Of a DNA stretch of 42,880 nt, positions 39,320-42,880 are shown piece after piece. Source of the DNA: Pseudomonas sp. 10-1B (GTDB lineage Bacteria > Pseudomonadota > Gammaproteobacteria > Pseudomonadales > Pseudomonadaceae); the NCBI RefSeq assembly GCF_000935045.1, contig NZ_JYKS01000090.1:1-42880 (forward strand), in the 5' to 3' direction. A program made the position numbers and the translations under genes. The notes under the pieces were generated by a model that did no database searches, was not told where the DNA came from, and was given only the letters and a program-made list of their open reading frames with translations. Each line of letters opens with the position of its first letter. Positions within the stretch are counted from its first letter, which is position 1.

Positions 39320-42300
39320 ATGGGTTTCAACCTTTCTGCCTGGGCGCTGCGCAACCGCCAGATCGTCCTGTTCCTGATGATACTGCTGGCTGCCATTGGC
39401 GCCATGTCCTATACCAAGCTCGGCCAGAGCGAGGACCCGCCGTTCACCTTCAAGGCCATGGTCATCCGCACCTTGTGGCCTGGTGCCACGGCCGAGGAAG
39501 TGTCGCGCCAGGTCACCGAGCGCATCGAGAAGAAGCTGATGGAAACCGGCGAGTACGAGCGGATCGTCTCGTTCTCTCGCCCGGGCGAGTCACAGGTCAC
39601 CTTCATGGCGCGCGACTCGTTGCATTCCAAGGACATCCCTGAGCTGTGGTACCAGATCCGCAAGAAGGTCGCGGACATCCGCCACACCCTGCCACCGGAG
39701 ATCCAGGGCCCGTTCTTCAACGACGAATTCGGCACCACCTTCGGCAATATCTATGCGTTGACCGGCGAAGGCTTCGACTACGCAGTGCTCAAGGACTACG
39801 CCGACCGCATCCAGATCCAGCTGCAGCGGGTCAAGGACGTGGGCAAGGTCGAGCTGATCGGCCTGCAGGATGAAAAAATCTGGATCGAGCTGTCCAACCT
39901 CAAGCTGGCCACCCTCGGGGTGCCACTGGAGGCTGTGCAGAAGGCCCTGCAGGAACAGAACGCGGTCAGCACCGCAGGCTTCTTCGAGACGCCCAGCGAG
40001 CGCCTGCAACTGCGGGTGAGCGGGCGCTTCGACAGCGTCGAGCAGATTCGCCAGTTCCCCATTCGCGTAGGTGATCGCACCTTCCGTATCGGCGACGTCG
40101 CCGAGGTGCACCGTGGCTTCAATGACCCACCCGCACCGCGCATGCGCTTCATGGGCGAGGATGCCATTGGCCTGGCCGTGTCGATGAAGGACGGCGGCGA
40201 CATCCTGGTGCTGGGCAAGGCCCTGGAAGGCGAGTTCGAACGCCTGGCGCGCAGCCTGCCGGCCGGTATGGAGCTGCGCAAGGTCTCTGACCAGCCGGCG
40301 GCGGTCAAGGCGGGGGTTGGCGAGTTCGTCCAGGTGCTGGTCGAGGCGCTGGTGATCGTGCTGTTGGTCAGCTTCTTCTCCCTGGGCCTGCGCACGGGCC
40401 TGGTGGTGGCGCTGGCCATTCCCCTGGTGCTGGCCATGACCTTCGCCGCCATGCACTACTTCGGCATCGGCCTGCACAAGATCTCGCTTGGCGCGCTGGT
40501 ACTGGCCCTGGGCCTGCTGGTGGACGACGCGATCATTGCCGTGGAGATGATGGCGATCAAGATGGAGCAGGGCTACGACCGCCTCAAGGCGGCCAGCTAT
40601 GCCTGGACCAGCACCGCCTTCCCGATGCTCACGGGCACCCTGATCACCGCAGCGGGCTTCTTGCCCATCGCCACGGCGGCCTCCAGCACCGGCGAATACA
40701 CCCGCTCGATCTTCCAGGTAGTGACCATTGCCCTGCTGACTTCGTGGGTGGCCGCCGTAGTGTTCGTACCTTACCTGGGCGAGCGCCTGCTGCCGGACCT
40801 GGCCAAGCTGCATGCCGCGCGCCATGGCAAGGACGGCCACGCGCCAGACCCATACGCCACGCCGTTCTACCAGCGTGTACGGCGGGTGGTGGAGTGGTGC
40901 GTGCGGCGGCGCAAGACGGTGATCCTGCTGACCATTGCCGCCTTTGTCGGCAGCATCCTGCTGTTCCGCTTCGTGCCCCAGCAGTTCTTCCCGGCCTCCG
41001 GGCGCCCGGAACTGATGGTCGACCTGAAGCTCGCCGAAGGCGCATCGCTGGCCAATACCGCCGAGCGAGTCAAGCAACTGGAGGCACTGCTCAAGCAGCA
41101 GGATGGCATCGACAACTATGTGGCCTATGTGGGCACCGGTTCGCCGCGCTTCTACCTGCCGCTGGACCAGCAACTGCCAGCGGCCAGCTTCGCCCAGTTC
41201 GTGGTCCTGGCCAAGTCGATGGAGGACCGCGAACGCTTGCGCAGCTGGCTGATCAGCACCGTGGACCAGCAGTTCCCCGACTTGCGCGCGCGGGTCACCC
41301 GCCTGGAAAACGGCCCGCCGGTGGGTTATCCGGTGCAGTTCCGGGTCACTGGCGAGCACATCGAGAAGGCCCGAGCGCTGGCCCGTGAGGTGGCCGCCAA
41401 GGTGCGCGAGAACCCGCATGTGGTGAACGTGCATCTGGACTGGGAGGAGCCGAGCAAGGCGGTGTTCCTGGAGATCGACCAGGACCGTGCCCGTGCCTTG
41501 GGGGTGAGCACCGCGCACCTGTCCAGCTTCCTGCAAAGCTCGCTGACCGGCACTACGGTCAGCCAGTACCGCGAGGACAACGAGCTGATCGAGATCCTGC
41601 TGCGCGGCACCCAGCAGGAGCGCAGCGAGCTGGGCAACCTCGGCAGCCTGGCGCTGCCGACCGACAACGGCCAGAGCGTGGCGCTGTCGCAGGTGGCGAC
41701 CCTGGAGTATGGCTTTGAGGAGGGCATCATCTGGCACCGCAACCGCTTGCCGACGGTGACCGTGCGTGCCGATATCTACGACAAGGAGCAGCCGGCGACG
41801 CTGGTGAAGCAGATTCTGCCGACCCTGCAGGAAATCCGCGCCAAGCTGCCCGATGGCTACCTGCTGGAGGTGGGCGGCACGGTGGAAGACTCCGAGCGTG
41901 GGCAGAAGTCGGTGAATGCCGGCATGCCGCTGTTCATCGTGGTGGTGCTGAGCTTGCTGATGATCCAGCTGCGCAGCTTCTCGCGCACGGTGATGGTGTT
42001 CCTCACCGCGCCGCTGGGGCTGATTGGCGTGACGCTGTTCCTGCTGGTGTTCCGCCAGCCGTTCGGCTTCGTCGCGATGCTCGGCACCATTGCCCTGGCG
42101 GGGATGATCATGCGCAACTCGGTGATCCTGGTGGACCAGATCGAGCAGGATATCGCGGCGGGGATGGAGCGTTGGCAGGCGATCATCGAGGCCACGGTGC
42201 GGCGCTTCCGGCCGATCGTGCTGACTGCGCTGGCGGCGGTGCTGGCGATGATCCCGTTGTCGCGTAGTGTGTTCTACGGGCCGATGGCGGTGGCGATCAT

Positions 42301-42385
42301 GGGCGGGTTGATCGTGGCCACGGTGCTGACCCTATTGTTCCTGCCGGCGTTGTATGCGGCGTGGTTCAGGGTGAAGAAGGGCTGA
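39320..42385 (+). CDS. mexK: RND efflux pump, MexK-like
   Basis: A 1021-residue inner-membrane proton antiporter of the hydrophobe/amphiphile efflux type. It has 12 expected membrane helices in two halves, each with a large periplasmic loop. The first helix covers about 12-30. The proton-relay pair Asp402-Asp403 lies in LGLLVDDAIIAVEMM, equivalent to the AcrB pair. EDPPFTFKAMVIRTLWPGAT is typical of the MexK/TriC branch. It should pump biocides, fatty-acid-like compounds or antibiotics by family knowledge; the actual substrate is unknown. It is intact. Confidence 0.88.
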   Translation: MGFNLSAWALRNRQIVLFLMILLAAIGAMSYTKLGQSEDPPFTFKAMVIRTLWPGATAEEVSRQVTERIEKKLMETGEYERIVSFSRPGESQVTFMARDSLHSKDIPELWYQIRKKVADIRHTLPPEIQGPFFNDEFGTTFGNIYALTGEGFDYAVLKDYADRIQIQLQRVKDVGKVELIGLQDEKIWIELSNLKLATLGVPLEAVQKALQEQNAVSTAGFFETPSERLQLRVSGRFDSVEQIRQFPIRVGDRTFRIGDVAEVHRGFNDPPAPRMRFMGEDAIGLAVSMKDGGDILVLGKALEGEFERLARSLPAGMELRKVSDQPAAVKAGVGEFVQVLVEALVIVLLVSFFSLGLRTGLVVALAIPLVLAMTFAAMHYFGIGLHKISLGALVLALGLLVDDAIIAVEMMAIKMEQGYDRLKAASYAWTSTAFPMLTGTLITAAGFLPIATAASSTGEYTRSIFQVVTIALLTSWVAAVVFVPYLGERLLPDLAKLHAARHGKDGHAPDPYATPFYQRVRRVVEWCVRRRKTVILLTIAAFVGSILLFRFVPQQFFPASGRPELMVDLKLAEGASLANTAERVKQLEALLKQQDGIDNYVAYVGTGSPRFYLPLDQQLPAASFAQFVVLAKSMEDRERLRSWLISTVDQQFPDLRARVTRLENGPPVGYPVQFRVTGEHIEKARALAREVAAKVRENPHVVNVHLDWEEPSKAVFLEIDQDRARALGVSTAHLSSFLQSSLTGTTVSQYREDNELIEILLRGTQQERSELGNLGSLALPTDNGQSVALSQVATLEYGFEEGIIWHRNRLPTVTVRADIYDKEQPATLVKQILPTLQEIRAKLPDGYLLEVGGTVEDSERGQKSVNAGMPLFIVVVLSLLMIQLRSFSRTVMVFLTAPLGLIGVTLFLLVFRQPFGFVAMLGTIALAGMIMRNSVILVDQIEQDIAAGMERWQAIIEATVRRFRPIVLTALAAVLAMIPLSRSVFYGPMAVAIMGGLIVATVLTLLFLPALYAAWFRVKKG

Positions 42386-42395
42386 AGATCGCAGG

Positions 42396-42415
42396 GGAGG
42401 GCTTCGCCCTCCTTT
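42396..42415 (+). terminator. Terminator of mexJK
   Basis: A GGAGGGC-TTC-GCCCTCC hairpin followed by TTT, 10 bases after the mexK stop. Confidence 0.65.
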
Positions 42416-42880
42416 CGCCGGCAAGCCAGCTCCCACCTCGACCGCATAGGCCTCAAGCCCTGTGCAGTCCCTGTGGGAGCTGGCTTGCCGGCGATGAGGC
42501 CAGTCCAGGCAATACAGACCTTTGTTGGAGCGGCCTTGTGTCGCGATGGGCTCCCACCTCGACCGCATAGGCCTCAAGCCCTGTGCAGTACCTGTGGGAG
42601 CTGGCTTGCCGGCGATGAGGCCAGCCCAGGCAAAACAAGACTTTTGTGAGAGCTGCCTTGCCTTGTGTCGCGATGGGCTCCCACCTCGACCGCATAGGCC
42701 TCAAGCCCTGTGCAGTACCTGTGGGAGCTGGCTTGCCGGCGATGAGGCCAGCCCAGGCATCACAAGACCTTTGTGGGAGCGGCCTTTGTGTCGCGATGGG
42801 CTCCCACCTCGACCGCATAGGCCTCAAGCCCTGTGCAGTCCCTGTGGGAGCTGGCTTGCCGGCGATGAGGCCAGTCCAGG
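42414..42880. repeat. Tandem REP array, four units, open at window end
   Basis: A unit of 121-127 bases begins CTCCCACCTCGACCGCATAG at 42430, 42551, 42678 and 42801. Each contains CAAGCCCTGTGCAGT, the arm GTGGGAGCTGGCTTGCCGGC and, in the first three, the second motif GGCCTTGTGTCGCGATGGG (with small length changes in AGACCTTTG and ACTTTTG before it). The last unit is cut by the window edge. Confidence 0.9.

Noticed and set aside
42414..42880. CRISPR array
   Set aside because: The repeats have regular spacing, but the units are almost identical throughout, contain palindromic REP arms and have no unique spacers. No cas genes are present. The same holds for 15422-15720.

Overview
The window is a piece of a Pseudomonas chromosome, most likely from the P. 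putida group. The evidence is the high GC content, the many short palindromic REP elements of the type seen in P. putida (cores such as GCCGGCAAGCC and GCGGGCTTGCCCGC), a complete wspABCDEFR cluster, and a gene order that, from memory, follows P. aeruginosa PAO1 from wspA (PA3708) down to mexK (PA3676). Most of it is ordinary core genome. The accessory part is concentrated between about 33.7 and 38.1 kb.

Layout. 0.08-0.28 kb: truncated HicB-like remnant. 0.4-5.9 kb (minus strand): ydcSTUVW, an ABC importer of the polyamine type with a gamma-aminobutyraldehyde dehydrogenase. 6.0-6.7 kb: YebE/DUF533 protein. 7.0-15.4 kb: the Wsp surface-sensing chemosensory operon, ending in the diguanylate cyclase wspR. 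15.8-18.5 kb: prfB (with its programmed +1 frameshift) and lysS. 18.7-22.6 kb: a TetR regulator, a lipoprotein, a QEGLA-family putative metallopeptidase, an alpha/beta hydrolase lipoprotein and a small membrane protein. 22.8-24.7 kb (minus): an LptF-like OmpA lipoprotein, its DUF4398 partner, and a small conserved protein. 25.0-33.9 kb: ppc, adk, tsaB, a 96-residue protein, a DUF72 protein, an isocitrate-lyase-superfamily protein, an extensin-like protein, a minus-strand protein with an internal duplication, and rsmJ. 33.9-37.5 kb: two unrelated orphan RHS-core genes in opposite orientation between rsmJ and a mexL-like tetR gene, separated by a broken second copy of the tetR 3' end joined to a broken second copy of the rsmJ 3' end. 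37.5-38.2 kb: the mexL-mexJ spacer, carrying a monooxygenase gene remnant, REPs and two candidate operators. 38.2-42.4 kb: mexJK-like RND efflux genes. 42.4-42.9 kb: a tandem REP array running off the window.

How the genes work together. WspA senses surface contact and WspB/D couple it to the kinase WspE. WspC and WspF methylate and demethylate WspA, and phosphorylated WspR makes cyclic-di-GMP. YdcSTUV imports a polyamine-like substrate and YdcW oxidises the aminoaldehyde made from putrescine. MexL probably represses mexJK, which lacks its own outer-membrane channel gene.

The observation I rate highest is the layout rsmJ - RHS1 - tetR' | rsmJ' - RHS2 - tetR. It reads as a tandem duplication, or ectopic recombination with a related strain, that stacked two alternative RHS cassettes at one chromosomal spot.
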